In this document: positions 13,319 to 13,416 of the stretch, one piece after another
How the letters are laid out: each line of letters starts with the position of its first letter
Numbering within the stretch: the stretch's first letter is position 1
Assembly (NCBI GenBank): GCA_027451785.1
Contig: DAIDIS010000211.1
Span: 1 to 13,416, forward strand
Direction of reading: 5' to 3'
Length of the DNA stretch: 13,416 nucleotides
DNA from: Acidimicrobiales bacterium
GTDB lineage: Bacteria > Actinomycetota > Acidimicrobiia > Acidimicrobiales > JAKAVM01
Notes under the pieces: model-generated
Told to the model about the DNA's origin: nothing
The model's input: the letters and a program-made list of their open reading frames with translations, nothing else
The model's database searches: none
Translations under genes and position numbers: made by a program

Positions 13319-13416
13319 GTGCTTAGGAAATTGAGCAGCGAGAGCAAGACGGGCTTGAAGGTTGGTCTTGCAGCAGCCTTGGCCATCGCTTTGGTCGCCG
13401 TGATCGTTTCGCAGCT
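13319..13416 (+). CDS. N-terminus of a membrane or secreted protein (runs off the right edge)
   Basis: From GTG 13319 an open frame of 32 codons continues to the edge. It starts VLRKLSSESKTG, with three or four basic residues, and passes into a hydrophobic stretch GLKVGLAAALAIALVAVIVSQ. This is the pattern of a signal peptide or a first membrane helix with the positive side in the cytoplasm. TTG 13331, with AGGAAA directly before it, is an alternative start. The gene is divergent from the ABC exporter across 78 nt that hold the two repeats described here. The family cannot be named from this fragment. Confidence 0.5.
   Translation, partial: MLRKLSSESKTGLKVGLAAALAIALVAVIVSQ

Noticed and set aside
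1..13416. Mobile elements, CRISPR arrays, tRNA or rRNA genes, JUMPstart/ops element
   Set aside because: I looked for transposase motifs, flanking inverted repeats, regularly spaced repeats, tRNA-like arms and the GGCGGTAG ops core and found none that holds up.

Overview
This window is an interior segment of a surface- or exo-polysaccharide biosynthesis locus. Base composition looks moderately GC-rich (mid-50s by eye, not computed). The style of the FAD-dependent oxidoreductase at the left edge, the WecG/TagA-type transferase and the secreted protein at 5044-6084 all resemble actinobacterial proteins. I therefore infer an actinomycete, perhaps of a moderate-GC lineage; no ribosomal or other marker gene is present to fix this. 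I recognise no rRNA, tRNA, CRISPR array, insertion sequence or phage gene.

Layout from left to right: (a) a truncated flavin oxidoreductase of the UDP-galactopyranose-mutase/amine-oxidase type on the minus strand (1-540); (b) a divergent two-gene plus-strand unit of a GT-B and a GT-A (GT2) glycosyltransferase with overlapping ends (774-2865); (c) a convergent WecG/TagA/CpsF-type transferase on the minus strand (2872-3648), divergent from (d) a large GT4 glycosyltransferase (3737-5053); (e) a minus-strand operon of Wzz-like chain-length regulator, Wzy/O-antigen-ligase-like membrane protein and a secreted protein of unknown function (8553 down to 5044), whose last gene overlaps the 3' end of the GT4 gene by 10 nt; (f) a plus-strand, translationally coupled cassette of hexapeptide-repeat acyltransferase, GT2 glycosyltransferase and sulfotransferase (8773-11233); (g) a convergent full-length ABC exporter of the polysaccharide-flippase type (13240-11264); (h) the first 32 codons of a plus-strand membrane or secreted protein at the right edge.

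How the parts could work together (inference): the WecG/TagA-type enzyme and the four other glycosyltransferases build a lipid-linked repeat unit. The acyltransferase and sulfotransferase decorate it. The ABC exporter is the only flippase candidate in view, and the Wzy-like and Wzz-like proteins would polymerise the chain and set its length outside the membrane. The secreted protein is co-transcribed with them and probably acts on or with the polymer. No initiating phosphoglycosyltransferase, Wzx flippase, BY-kinase or phosphatase is seen here; they may lie outside the window.

Three features stand out. The locus is broken into short units with four divergent 5' regions and three very tight convergent 3' ends (a 10-nt overlap, a 6-nt gap and a 30-nt gap), with no terminator visible at any of them. 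Most chosen starts are GTG or TTG. Several proteins carry low-complexity inserts between or within domains, including an alanine-rich one built on an 18-bp DNA repeat.
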